In this document: positions 14,041-23,046 of the stretch, one piece after another
Layout: every line of letters starts with the position of its first letter
Numbering within the stretch: position 1 is the stretch's first letter
Origin: Reyranella sp.
Lineage (GTDB): Bacteria > Pseudomonadota > Alphaproteobacteria > Reyranellales > Reyranellaceae
Direction of reading: 5' to 3'
Length of the DNA: 38,144 nucleotides
Assembly (NCBI GenBank): GCA_021732285.1
Contig: JAKFVH010000102.1
Span: 1-38,144, forward strand
Position numbers and translations under genes: made by a program
The notes under the pieces: generated by a model
What the model was told of the DNA's origin: nothing
The model's database searches: none
What the model saw: only the letters and a program-made list of their open reading frames with translations

Positions 14041-15738
14041 CTATGTGCGTACGTCGAGCTTGAGCGCGCGCAGGATGTCCTGGAAGCGCGGGTTGTTGTG
14101 GAGCGGCCGGAAGTACGGGTTCTGCGCCGTGAAGCAGAGGTAGGTAGTGCGCGCCTTCACGCAGTGCTCGAGGGCATCGAGGGCCCGTGACGACTCGCCG
14201 GCCGCCATACATTGCTGGGCAGCACCCTCCCAGCGGTTGGTGCGCTCGAGCAGGCCGATCCACACGATCATCGCCTCGCGCCAGCCCTTGGTGCGGGCCA
14301 GCCCTTCGACATGCTCGGCCAGGCCCTCGGCGACGGCGAGCCCGCGCAGCGTGGTGAGACGCTCGGCCATCGCCTCGTCGCGCCGGCCGAGCTGGTCGAG
14401 GATCATCATGCGGCCGTAGTGCGCGCGGGTGGACGCGGGTAGGATCTTCAGGCTCTCGCCCACCGCCTCGAGCGCCTGTTCGGCGTGGCCCGCCATCCAG
14501 TAGACGATCGCCAGGTGCTGCAGCGTCTCGACGCTGCGCGGATCAAGCCGCTGCGCCTGCTCCATGGCGTCGATCGCCTCGTCATGGCGGCCCATCGCGC
14601 TCAGGAACTGGCCGTAGGTGCCGAGCGCCTCGACCGAGCTGGCGTTGAGGGCGACCGCATGGGCGAGGTCGGCCTCGGCGCCGTCCCAGTCCCAGTCGTA
14701 CTCCATCTTCACGCGGCCGAGCGCCGCCCAGGCCTCGGCCAGCCCCTCGTCGAGGGCGATCGCGCGCTGGGCATGGCGGCGCGCCATCGGCATCGCCTCG
14801 TCGACCTGCAAGGGCCGCAACATCGCCGTCGACGCCATCAAGAGGTAGGTCGAGGCGAGCCCGGCATGCGCCATGGCGTAGTCGGGATCGATCGCCAGCG
14901 CCTGCTCGAACAGGGTCAGCGCCTTGATCAGCGGCAGCCGCGTGAACGGTTTCAGATGGGCCCGCGCCTCGAGCTGCAGGAAGTAGGCCTCCGCCGCCCG
15001 CGGGCGGTAGCTCTGCACGTCCTGGTCGGCGGACGACTGCGGCAGCGACGTGGCGACACGAGCGGCGATGGCGTCCTGCAAGGCAGATGGGTCCATCGGC
15101 GCCTGGTCGAAGCGCTCGCTCCATTCGGTGCGCCCACTCGCCACCTCGATCAGGCGTACTTCCACGCGCAGGCGCTCGGCGCTGCGCTGGACCGAGCCCT
15201 CGAGCAGGTGTTCCACGCCGAGCGAGCGGGCGCCGGCCAGGTCGTCAACGGCGTCGACCGGCGAGATGGTGACACCGGCCACGCCGCTCAGCGCCGTGGT
15301 CACGGCGTCGGCGATGCCTACCCCGAGATACCTGTCGGCCTCGGCCAGTTCGGGCGTCGAGAAGGGCCGCACGGCCAGCGTCTTGGCGGTGGCGATCGGC
15401 AGCGCGCCCTCGGCCTGCGCACCGGCCTCCGGCAGCACGCGGACCGGCGCGGCCAGGCGATAGCCCTCGCGCGACACCGTCTCGATCAGGCTGGCCGACC
15501 CGTCGCCCAGCGCCTTGCGAAGGGTCGACATGTGGACGGTGAGCGTGCGGTCCTCGACCACGATGTTGGGCCACAGCCGGGCCCGGAAGGTGTCGTGCGA
15601 CACCAGGCGTCCGCCGGCCTCCGCCAGCATCAGCAGGATCTGCCAGGCCTTCCCGGGCACGGCCATCCGTTGGCCGTCGCGCGTCAGGCGGCGTCCCGCG
15701 GTGTCGAGGATGAAAGGACCGAACGCGTAGACCGACAT
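14041..15738 (-). CDS. Winged-helix (OmpR/CadC-type) and TPR transcriptional regulator
   Basis: This 565-residue protein has three parts. Residues 1 to about 98 are a Trans_reg_C DNA-binding domain (VYAFGPFILDTAGRRL, then RARLWPNIVVEDRTLTVHMS and a terminal SREGYRLAAPV). About 120-250 resembles a TolB-N/adenylate-cyclase-linked domain (TLAVRPFS, then HLLEGSVQRSAERLRVEVRLIE). The rest is TPR repeats (YAMAHAGLASTYLLMAS, AEAWAALGRVKMEYDWDWD, VETLQHLAIVYWMAGHAEQA). No transmembrane helix is seen, so it is a soluble CadC-like regulator. ATG 15738 starts exactly at the DNA-binding domain but has little SD; in-frame starts at 15807-15852 are possible. It is divergent from the porin/Mo-hydroxylase cluster across about 250 bases and may regulate it (inference). 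Confidence 0.83.
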   Translation of the reverse strand: MSVYAFGPFILDTAGRRLTRDGQRMAVPGKAWQILLMLAEAGGRLVSHDTFRARLWPNIVVEDRTLTVHMSTLRKALGDGSASLIETVSREGYRLAAPVRVLPEAGAQAEGALPIATAKTLAVRPFSTPELAEADRYLGVGIADAVTTALSGVAGVTISPVDAVDDLAGARSLGVEHLLEGSVQRSAERLRVEVRLIEVASGRTEWSERFDQAPMDPSALQDAIAARVATSLPQSSADQDVQSYRPRAAEAYFLQLEARAHLKPFTRLPLIKALTLFEQALAIDPDYAMAHAGLASTYLLMASTAMLRPLQVDEAMPMARRHAQRAIALDEGLAEAWAALGRVKMEYDWDWDGAEADLAHAVALNASSVEALGTYGQFLSAMGRHDEAIDAMEQAQRLDPRSVETLQHLAIVYWMAGHAEQALEAVGESLKILPASTRAHYGRMMILDQLGRRDEAMAERLTTLRGLAVAEGLAEHVEGLARTKGWREAMIVWIGLLERTNRWEGAAQQCMAAGESSRALDALEHCVKARTTYLCFTAQNPYFRPLHNNPRFQDILRALKLDVRT

Positions 15739-15989
15739 GCGAGGCGACTTCGCCCAATCGTGAAACGTGCAGCTTGCCGACGCGCCACCCCGCGCGGCGC
15801 TGCGCATCATACCCACTCGCCCGACCCTAGTCTGCCCGCCAAAACGTTGCAAACACGGGTTTTTTCCTCATCGGGCCCGCTTTCATCCGGAGGCTGAACA
15901 TTCGTCTTGATCCTTTCTTGACGCCACAACGCACACCCCGCGCAGGTACAAAGTCATGGGCAGGGTCGTGCAAGGTCTTGAGGCAGAGC

Positions 15990-17345
15990 ATGGCATTGAG
16001 GGCACTTGTTGGGAGGCCGGGTCGGTCCAGCCGCCGTCGCTTTGGGGGCGATGGCGGCTGGCGGTCCGCCTTGCTCTCCGTGCTGGGCGCGGCCCTGCTC
16101 ACTGTGCTCGCCGGACAGGCGATGGCCCAGGCCTCGCCGGCTGTCAGCGGCAACCCGGCGGCGACGGACTATTCCATCGTCGGCACCGGCTGGCTCGGCC
16201 GCACCCTCGGCTTGAAAGATGAATGGGGTATCAGGCTGGGTGGTCTGTGGCTCGCCGACGGCAACCTGGTGGCCGCGGGCGGGGCCGTCCCCGGTGGCTT
16301 GACCGCCAACCAGGCGTTGTTCATCGGCCTCCACCTCGATGCCGACAAGATGGTCGGCTGGAAAGGCGCGTCGTTCGGCTTCCAGTTCCTGCAATTCAAC
16401 GGCAGCGACGTCAACGGCGACACCAACGCACAGGCCGGCAGCATCACCGGCTACAACAGCATCGTGAGCGTCGCGCCGTACAACCGCACCGAGCTCCTCG
16501 AGGCCTGGTACCTGCAGGACATGATCAAGGACGTGCTGTCGCTCCGCATCGGCCGTGTCGTGCCGACCTACGACTTCGGCAACGTCCTGCGGCCCGTCGC
16601 GCTGGCGGATCCCAGCCAGAACATCCCCGCCGTGAGCGGCCTCTTGTGGACGCCCGTCTTCGTCAACGGCTCGATGATCGGCGCCATGACGGGCTACTAC
16701 AACCCGGCCAACGGCGTGACGCTGAACTTCTCTTCGACGAAGAATTTCTACGTCAATCTCGGCGCCTACGACGGCAACCGCGCGCACGGCGTGCAGACCG
16801 GCCTCGCCCCGCCGATGTTCAACGGCAACTGGTTCAATATCGGCGAAGTCGGCGTCAACTGGCTGCTGGGCGAAGGCAACCATCCCGGGCAGTTCGGCAT
16901 CGGCCTGTGGCGTCAGACCGGCGTGCTGACGGCCCGCAACATCTCCGAGGACGGCACCGGCGGCTTCTACCTTTTCGGTTCCCAGCGCATCGTCAAGAAC
17001 ATCAACCCGAAGGTCACGGGTTCTTCGATCTCCGGTTTCTTTCAGGTCGGCGCCAACTCTTCGCAGACACTGCCGATCACGCAGTACTACGGCGCCGGGC
17101 TGACCGTGTTCAGCCCGTTCGGCGACCGCCCCAGCGATTCGATGGGTGTCGGCATCGCCCTGTCGCGGCTCAACCAGAATCTCTTTCAGCAGCAGAGCGA
17201 GCTGATGTTCCAGGCCTACTACCAGGCCCTCGTGATCGATTCGATCTTTCTGCAGCCGACTGTTACCTACATCCCGACGCCGGGCCTGTCGCCGACATTG
17301 CCTGGCGCGCTGACGACGACGCTGCGACTTACCGTGCTCTTCTGA
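15990..17345 (+). CDS. OprB-like carbohydrate-selective porin
   Basis: The product has about 451 residues. It carries a long basic N-region (GRPGRSSRRR), a hydrophobic core (ALLSVLGAALLTVLAGQ) and cleavage likely after AMA, so it is exported to the outer membrane. The mature part is rich in alternating beta-strands and Gly/Asn turns, includes WGIRLGGLWLADGN and LRIGRVVPTYDFGN, and ends in LRLTVLF with the terminal Phe recognised by the BAM complex. This is the OprB pattern: passive uptake of sugars or other small polar compounds. ATG 15990 has AGGCAGAG; an upstream TTG at 15918 is possible. It heads the cluster with the exported unknown protein and Mo hydroxylase genes. Confidence 0.83.
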   Translation: MALRALVGRPGRSSRRRFGGDGGWRSALLSVLGAALLTVLAGQAMAQASPAVSGNPAATDYSIVGTGWLGRTLGLKDEWGIRLGGLWLADGNLVAAGGAVPGGLTANQALFIGLHLDADKMVGWKGASFGFQFLQFNGSDVNGDTNAQAGSITGYNSIVSVAPYNRTELLEAWYLQDMIKDVLSLRIGRVVPTYDFGNVLRPVALADPSQNIPAVSGLLWTPVFVNGSMIGAMTGYYNPANGVTLNFSSTKNFYVNLGAYDGNRAHGVQTGLAPPMFNGNWFNIGEVGVNWLLGEGNHPGQFGIGLWRQTGVLTARNISEDGTGGFYLFGSQRIVKNINPKVTGSSISGFFQVGANSSQTLPITQYYGAGLTVFSPFGDRPSDSMGVGIALSRLNQNLFQQQSELMFQAYYQALVIDSIFLQPTVTYIPTPGLSPTLPGALTTTLRLTVLF

Positions 17346-17395
17346 TGCGTATCACTGACGTGGACGGCCCATCACGGGCCATGACTGGAGGACTT

Positions 17396-18502
17396 ATGAA
17401 AAGACGACTGTTGACCGCCGCCGCGGGACTCCTCGCGGCTGGCCTTGCCGCCGGGACGGCGTCTGCGCAGGCGCCGGCCAACCTGCCCGAGTATCTCGCC
17501 AACATCACGGGCAACACGCCGTCGAACCCGGGCGACGTCTCCACGCGCGACCTGCTGCAGCTCGATATCGGGATGTTCTCGCTCTACGACAGGGCGTCGA
17601 CCATCTACCGCCGCAACATCCTGGCCAAGCATCCCATCATCCTGGCGATGTTCTCCAACCAGGGCGGCAATCTGATGCTGTTCCGGCCCGGCCAGGCGCC
17701 GATCACCGCGCCGCAGGTGCCCAAGGTCTACCAGATCCTGAAGTCGACCGGACACAGCACCATGGCGATCAGCCAGGTCGCCATCCCGTCGGTCAACAAC
17801 AAGGCCGACAAGCGCTGGATTGCGCCAATGGCGGCCTATCGCGTCCAGATGAAGACCGCCCTGGACGGCCTCGACGCCAACACCGACCTCCAGGCCGACT
17901 GGAAGCCGGCGGTGAAGGAGATCCTGGCCAACAACGTCGCCTATATGGACGCTTGCCTCGCCAAGGGCGAGGTCACGCTCGACGACCTGACCGCCTTCGC
18001 CAAGAAGCAGGCGGCCAACATCAAGCTGATCATCAATTGGGCAGCCTCCACCCAGGTCAAGCACTGGATGGGCGTGATGGACGAATGGTCGGCGATGCTC
18101 GGTCCCGACTTGGCCAAGACCTATGCCGCCTCGAACACGATCTACGTGGCGCGCCAGAACAACATCCTGTTCTCGGTGCTCGCCCAGTATTTCGGCGCCG
18201 ACGCGATCAACGACCGGCTGATGCTGATCGAGACGATGGGCTTCACCACCACGCCCGAGGACATGCTGGTCGCGATGACCCGCATCATCGGCGACCGCTC
18301 GGTCGGCCAGCTGTTCTTCGGCAACTACCACGTCATGGACTACGAGCTGATGGGGGGCGATGGCCGCAAGACCATCATCGCCGAGATGCAGAAGCGCGGT
18401 AAGCAGCCCACGCTGGGCCCCGCCGTGCCGTTCGGCTCCAAGCAGTGGCCGACCTTGATCACGACGGGCCCCGGCCCGACGTCGCTCGACGACCTGAAGT
18501 AG
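17396..18502 (+). CDS. Exported protein of unknown function
   Basis: I do not recognise this 368-residue protein. It has a clear Sec signal (MKRRLLTAAAGLLAAGLAAG, cleavage likely after ASA) and no later membrane segment, so it should be periplasmic. The mature part is mainly alpha-helical by composition, with RDLLQLDIGMFSLYDRAS, HPIILAMFSNQGGNLMLFRP and IKLIINWAASTQVKHWMGVM. There is a single cysteine (YMDACLAKG) and no obvious metal or haem motif. A good SD (TGGAGG) precedes ATG 17396. It lies 50 bases after the porin and 71 before the FAD subunit. That position suggests a periplasmic partner for the compound entering through the porin, but this is inference. Confidence 0.8.
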   Translation: MKRRLLTAAAGLLAAGLAAGTASAQAPANLPEYLANITGNTPSNPGDVSTRDLLQLDIGMFSLYDRASTIYRRNILAKHPIILAMFSNQGGNLMLFRPGQAPITAPQVPKVYQILKSTGHSTMAISQVAIPSVNNKADKRWIAPMAAYRVQMKTALDGLDANTDLQADWKPAVKEILANNVAYMDACLAKGEVTLDDLTAFAKKQAANIKLIINWAASTQVKHWMGVMDEWSAMLGPDLAKTYAASNTIYVARQNNILFSVLAQYFGADAINDRLMLIETMGFTTTPEDMLVAMTRIIGDRSVGQLFFGNYHVMDYELMGGDGRKTIIAEMQKRGKQPTLGPAVPFGSKQWPTLITTGPGPTSLDDLK

Positions 18503-18573
18503 GCACCGACACGCTGACGGGGCGGGCACCATCGCCCGTCCCGACAAGAAAACGACTGCGCAAGAGGGATGGT

Positions 18574-19386
18574 ATGAATCTCAATACGATCGTCGAGGTG
18601 AAGCGGCCGAAGTCGTTCGAGGACATCGAATGGCGCGACGGCCACGCCTTCCTGGGAGGCGGCACCTGGCTGTTCTCCGAGCCCCAGGTGACCACCGACA
18701 CGCTGGTCGACCTCCAGCAGTTCGGCTGGCCCGCGCTCACCGTGAAGCCCGAGGGGCTGGAGATCGCGGCGACCTGCAAGATCGTCGAGCTGCACGACTT
18801 CAAGGGCCCGCCTGAGTGGAAGGCCGTGCCGCTGTTCGACAAGGCGATCGACTGCTTCCTGATGTCGTTCAAGATCTGGAACGCAGCGACCGTCGGCGGC
18901 AACGTCGTGATGTCCCTGCCGGCCGGCGCCATGATCTCGCTCACGGCCGCCCTGGAAGGCGTCTGCACCCTGTGGCCGCAGAACGGCAAGCCGCGCCAGG
19001 TGCCGGTCGTCGACTTCGTCACCGGCATGCACACCAACGTCCTGCAGAAGGGCGAGCTTTTACGCTCGATCCTGCTGCCGACCGCGGCGCTCACCAAGCG
19101 CTTCGCCATCCGGCAGGTGTCGCTCACCCACTTTGGCCGCTCGGCGGCGCTGATCATCGCCACCGTCAAGGACGACGGCAGCGACTTCCTGCTGACCGTC
19201 AGTGCCGCCACGCCGCGGCCGGTGCACATCCGCTTCAAGAAGACGCCGTCGGCCAGCGAGCTGCACCAGGCGATCGACCAGCAGCTGCCGCCGGGCTCGT
19301 GGTTCAACGACGTCCACGGCTCGGCACCCTACAAGCGTCACATCACCTTCTACCTGGCCGAACAGATTCGCGCGGAGCTGTCATGA
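18574..19386 (+). CDS. FAD-binding subunit of a xanthine dehydrogenase-family Mo hydroxylase
   Basis: This 270-residue protein fits the CoxM/XdhB/YgfM class. The first FAD motif FLGGGTWLFSEPQ lies near residue 28, in place of the usual AGGTDL-type loop. The second, WNAATVGGNVVMSLPAGAMISLTAAL (about 107-132), gives the ATxGGN signature. A CO_deh_flav_C-like domain follows (RFAIRQVSLTHFGRSAALIIATV). It passes electrons from the [2Fe-2S] clusters to an acceptor through FAD. The SD is GAGGGAT before ATG 18574. Its stop overlaps the next gene by 4 bases (ATGA). It is somewhat shorter than the usual 285-300 residues. Confidence 0.9.
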   Translation: MNLNTIVEVKRPKSFEDIEWRDGHAFLGGGTWLFSEPQVTTDTLVDLQQFGWPALTVKPEGLEIAATCKIVELHDFKGPPEWKAVPLFDKAIDCFLMSFKIWNAATVGGNVVMSLPAGAMISLTAALEGVCTLWPQNGKPRQVPVVDFVTGMHTNVLQKGELLRSILLPTAALTKRFAIRQVSLTHFGRSAALIIATVKDDGSDFLLTVSAATPRPVHIRFKKTPSASELHQAIDQQLPPGSWFNDVHGSAPYKRHITFYLAEQIRAELS

Positions 19387-22100
19387 GCAAATACGAGGTC
19401 AATGGCCGCCTGTACTCGGCCGAACCCAAGCCCGGCCAGTGCCTGCGCACCTTCCTGCGCGACCTGGAAGTGTTCGGGGTCAAGAAAGGCTGCGACGCCG
19501 GCGACTGCGGCGCCTGCACGGTGTGGGTGGACGGCCACCCGTTCCACTCCTGCCTGGTGCCCGCCTTCCGCGGCGAGGGCAAGAAGATCACCACCATCGA
19601 AGGCCTGTCGCAGAACGGCAAGCTGCATCCCATCCAGCAGGCCTTCCATGACGCCCAGGCCTTCCAGTGCGGCTACTGCGCCGCCGGCATGATGATGACG
19701 ACGGCCTCGGCCGCGTTCGACGAGGCCCACAAGGCCGACCTGCCGCATGCCCTCAAGGGCAACATCTGCCGCTGCACCGGCTATCGCTCGATCGTCGACG
19801 CGCTGCACGGCAAGAAGAACATCGAGGAGGACGTCGCCGGCAAGGCGCTGGGCGCCAGCCTGGCCAACCCGTTCACCGACGCGATCCTGACCGGCAAGGC
19901 GCACTACACGATGGACGTCGCGATGGAGGGCATGCTGCACCTGAAGGTGCTGCGCTCGCCGCACGCCCACGCCCGCCTCAAGAAGATCGACAAGAGCAAG
20001 GCGCTCGCCGTGCCCGGCGTCGTCGCCGTCTACACCTGGGACGACGTGCCGCGGCGGCTCTACAGCACGGCGCTGCGCGAGGACCACCTGGTCGATCCCG
20101 ACGACACCTACATGCTGGACAACGTCGCCCGCTTCGTCGGCCAGCGGCTGGTCGCGGTGATCGGCGAGACCGAGGCAGCGGTCGAAGCCGGCGTGCGCGC
20201 CGTTGTCATCGACTACGAGATCCTGCCGACGGTGTTCGATCCGGTGGCCGCCATGGAACCCGGCGCGCCGATCCTTCACAACAAGGACGAGGTCGTCACC
20301 GACAACGGCAACATCTTCTGCACCCTGCAGGGCGAGATCGGCGACGTGACCAAGGGCTTCAAGGAAGCCGACGTCATCCACGAGAACACCTACTCGACCT
20401 CGCGCGTCCAGCACGTCCATCTCGAGACCCACGGCTCGATCGCCTACAAGGGCAAGGACGGCCGCTGGCACGTCCGTACCAGCTCGCAGGGCCCGTTCGC
20501 CGCCCGCACCAAGCTCGCCTACCTGATGGGCGTTCCGGCGAGCCAGGTCCACGTCTACACCGAGCGTGTCGGCGGCGGCTTCGGCGGCAAGCAGGAGATG
20601 GTGTCGGAGGACCTGCCGCTGTTCGCCACCATGAAGCTCGAGGGCCGCCCGGTGAAATGGGAATGGACCCGTGAGGACGAGTTCATCGGCGCCACGACGC
20701 GGCACCAGATGACCACCAAGGTCAAGATCGGCGCCAAGAAGGACGGCACGCTGACGGCACTCGACGTCTCGGTGGTGTCCAACACCGGCGCCTACGGCAA
20801 CCATGCCAGCGAGACGCTGGCCGCCGCCATGGCGAGCCCGTTCGCGGCCTATCGCTGCGCCAACAAGAAGGGCATCGGCCGCGTCGTCTACACCAACATG
20901 ATCCCGGGCGGCGGCTTCCGCGGCTACGGCGCCTCGCAGACCACCTTCGCCATGGAATGCGCCATGGACGAGCTGGCCAAGGTTTTGGGCATGGATCCGT
21001 TCGAGATCCGCCGCAAGAACGTGGTGCGGCCGGGCGACAACGTCGAATCGATCTGGATGAAGCCGAGCGACGCCTCCTTTGGCAGCCACGGCATCGACCA
21101 GTGCCTGGAGATCGTCCAGCGCGAGCTGAAGAAGGGCAACGGCGTCAAGAAGCCGGACGGCGCCGACTGGCTCGAGGGCACGGGTGCGGCGCTCGCCATG
21201 CTCGAATGCGGCCCGCCGACCGAGCACCGCTCGGGCGCCGAGATGAAGCTGCTGGCTGACGGCACCTATCATCTGGCCTGCGGCTCGTCGGAGATGGGCA
21301 ACGGCATCACCACGGCGCACAAGCAGATGGCCGCTTCCGTGGTCGGCGTGCGCGCCGCCGACGTCGACATCATCAATGCCGACACCGACCGCACGCCCCA
21401 CGACACTGGCACCTTCGCCAGCACCGGCACGGTGGTGGCGGGCAAGGCAGTGATGATCACCGCCGAGGCGATGAAGGCCGACATCCTCGACTTCGCCTCG
21501 CGCTTCACCAAGACGCCGGTCGACAAGTGCCGCCTCGACAAGGACGCGGTGATCTGCGGCAACAAACGCATCCCGCTCACCGAGCTGCATGCCGAGGGCG
21601 CCAAGGTCGCTCACCGCTTCACGGTCAGCCGCAAGGCCTACCTGTCGCCGCGCACCATCGCCTTCAACGTGCAGGGCGTGCGGCTCGCGGTGCACAAGGT
21701 GACCGGCGAGGTCCGCATCCTGCACAGCGTGCACGCGGCCGACATCGGCCGGGCGATCAACCCGATGCAGTGCCGCGGCCAGCTCGACGGCGCGGTGGCC
21801 ATGGGCTACGGCTGGGCGCTGGTCGAGAACATGGTCCACGACGAGGGCCACATGGTGAACCCGCAGTTGCGCAACTGCCGCGTGCCGGCCTTCGCCGACA
21901 CGCCGCACACCGACATCTTCTTCGCCGACACGGTCGATGCCATCGGTCCCCTGGGCGCCAAGTCCCAGGGCGAGTGCGGCATCAACCCGGTGGCGCCGGC
22001 GGTGTCGAATGCACTCGCCAACGCCACCGGGGTGCGCTTCGCCCACCTCCCCTTCACCGCGGACCGCCTGTTTGCCGGCGGACTGACCAGGGCCAAATGA
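19383..22100 (+). CDS. Fused [2Fe-2S] and molybdopterin subunit of a xanthine dehydrogenase-family hydroxylase (XdhD/YgfN-like arrangement)
   Basis: This 905-residue protein joins two subunits that are often separate. Residues 1 to about 150 hold both [2Fe-2S] clusters: Cys37, 42, 45 and 57 in the plant-type ferredoxin domain, then Cys96, 99, 129 and 131 (QCGYCAAG, GNICRCTGY). The Mo domain begins near 160. It includes LRSPHAHARL, ERVGGGFGGKQEM (about 392-404), IPGGGFRGYGASQTTF (about 505-520) and the C-terminal GAKSQGECGINPVAP, whose Glu (about 864) is the expected catalytic base. There is no signal peptide, so it acts in the cytoplasm with the FAD subunit. It would hydroxylate an N-heterocycle or aldehyde. 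E. coli XdhD has the same fusion, but the substrate here is unknown. No XdhC-type maturation factor is adjacent. Confidence 0.9.
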   Translation: MSKYEVNGRLYSAEPKPGQCLRTFLRDLEVFGVKKGCDAGDCGACTVWVDGHPFHSCLVPAFRGEGKKITTIEGLSQNGKLHPIQQAFHDAQAFQCGYCAAGMMMTTASAAFDEAHKADLPHALKGNICRCTGYRSIVDALHGKKNIEEDVAGKALGASLANPFTDAILTGKAHYTMDVAMEGMLHLKVLRSPHAHARLKKIDKSKALAVPGVVAVYTWDDVPRRLYSTALREDHLVDPDDTYMLDNVARFVGQRLVAVIGETEAAVEAGVRAVVIDYEILPTVFDPVAAMEPGAPILHNKDEVVTDNGNIFCTLQGEIGDVTKGFKEADVIHENTYSTSRVQHVHLETHGSIAYKGKDGRWHVRTSSQGPFAARTKLAYLMGVPASQVHVYTERVGGGFGGKQEMVSEDLPLFATMKLEGRPVKWEWTREDEFIGATTRHQMTTKVKIGAKKDGTLTALDVSVVSNTGAYGNHASETLAAAMASPFAAYRCANKKGIGRVVYTNMIPGGGFRGYGASQTTFAMECAMDELAKVLGMDPFEIRRKNVVRPGDNVESIWMKPSDASFGSHGIDQCLEIVQRELKKGNGVKKPDGADWLEGTGAALAMLECGPPTEHRSGAEMKLLADGTYHLACGSSEMGNGITTAHKQMAASVVGVRAADVDIINADTDRTPHDTGTFASTGTVVAGKAVMITAEAMKADILDFASRFTKTPVDKCRLDKDAVICGNKRIPLTELHAEGAKVAHRFTVSRKAYLSPRTIAFNVQGVRLAVHKVTGEVRILHSVHAADIGRAINPMQCRGQLDGAVAMGYGWALVENMVHDEGHMVNPQLRNCRVPAFADTPHTDIFFADTVDAIGPLGAKSQGECGINPVAPAVSNALANATGVRFAHLPFTADRLFAGGLTRAK

Positions 22101-23029
22101 CCGTCAGCATCGTCACCCAGACCAGCGTGCGGCCGGAGCGATCCGAGGACTTCGCACGCTGGCAGGGCGAGACCAGCAACCTCGTCTCGAGCTTCCCGGG
22201 CTTCGTCGAGCAGCGGCTGATGCCGCCCAATCCGCCGTTGCAAGTCGACTGGGTCATCCTGCAGCGCTTCCGCACCATGGAGGATGCGCAGCGCTGGCTG
22301 GGCTCGACCGAGCGCCAGACCCGCATCGAGGGCGCGGCGCCGTTCCTGATCGGCCGCGACGACGTCCATATCGTGCGCGACGACGAGGGCGGCCGAAAGC
22401 CCGCGCCGGTCTCCGCCGTCATCAGTACCCACGTGAAGCCCGGCAAGGACGCCGAGTACCGCATCTGGGAGCGCAAGATCGCCGCTGCCCAGTCCAAGGC
22501 GCCGGGCCTGCAGGGCTACCGCTTCGAGCCGCCGGTGCCCGGGGTCCAGGAGGATTACGTCGCCATCCTGCGCTTCGACACCGAGGCCAACCTCAAGGCG
22601 TGGCTCGACTCGCCGGCGCGCAAGCAGCTGATCGTGGAGGCAGAGCCGCTGACAGAGGAGTTCCACGCCCGCCTCGGCACCGGCTTCGAGCAGTGGTTCC
22701 GCGACGAGTCGAAGGGCGGCGGCCCGTTGTCTGTCTGGAAGATGGACATGATCGTGCTGCTGCTGCTCTACCCCCTCGTCTTCCTGTGGGGCGTCTTCGC
22801 CGGCACGCCGATCCTACAGAACAAGCTCAACCTGCCCTGGGCCGTCAACCTGTTCATCGGCAACATCTTCAGTGTCTCGATGACGGGCTTCCTGGTGCCC
22901 TGGGTCGCCAACCGCATGGGCTGGTGGATGTTCCCCAAGGGCAGTGTGTTGGGAGCCAACCTGCTGGGCGCCGGCCTGATCTGCGCCATCTATGCCATCT
23001 CGATCGTGGTCTTCTGGAAGTTCTTTTAA
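22097..23029 (+). CDS. Tandem ABM-domain protein with C-terminal membrane anchor
   Basis: This 310-residue protein has two antibiotic-biosynthesis-monooxygenase-like ferredoxin-fold domains: about 1-95, starting VSIVTQTSVRPERSEDFARW, and about 103-195, starting PVSAVISTHVKPGKDAEYRIW. Each is followed by an FxxxxDAQRW- or ANLKAWL-type helix. Three hydrophobic segments follow (about 217-237, 246-270 and 282-310). The family resembles the ABM-plus-membrane proteins of COG3224, but with an extra ABM domain in front. It overlaps the Mo subunit by 4 bases (ATGA), so it belongs to the same operon. Function is unknown; cofactor-less oxygenation of a quinol-like or lactone product is a family possibility only. 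Confidence 0.82.
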   Translation: MTVSIVTQTSVRPERSEDFARWQGETSNLVSSFPGFVEQRLMPPNPPLQVDWVILQRFRTMEDAQRWLGSTERQTRIEGAAPFLIGRDDVHIVRDDEGGRKPAPVSAVISTHVKPGKDAEYRIWERKIAAAQSKAPGLQGYRFEPPVPGVQEDYVAILRFDTEANLKAWLDSPARKQLIVEAEPLTEEFHARLGTGFEQWFRDESKGGGPLSVWKMDMIVLLLLYPLVFLWGVFAGTPILQNKLNLPWAVNLFIGNIFSVSMTGFLVPWVANRMGWWMFPKGSVLGANLLGAGLICAIYAISIVVFWKFF

Positions 23030-23046
23030 GGCGCTAGACTGGGCAC

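Noticed and set aside
15918..15952. A TTGACG-based promoter before the porin gene
   Set aside because: The nearest -10-like string lies about 23 bases downstream, too far for a normal spacer.
19350..22046. An 898-codon open frame antisense to the fused Fe-S/Mo gene
   Set aside because: The sense frame has eight placed Fe-S cysteines and Mo-domain motifs. The antisense translation is His/Val/Ala-rich without any motif.
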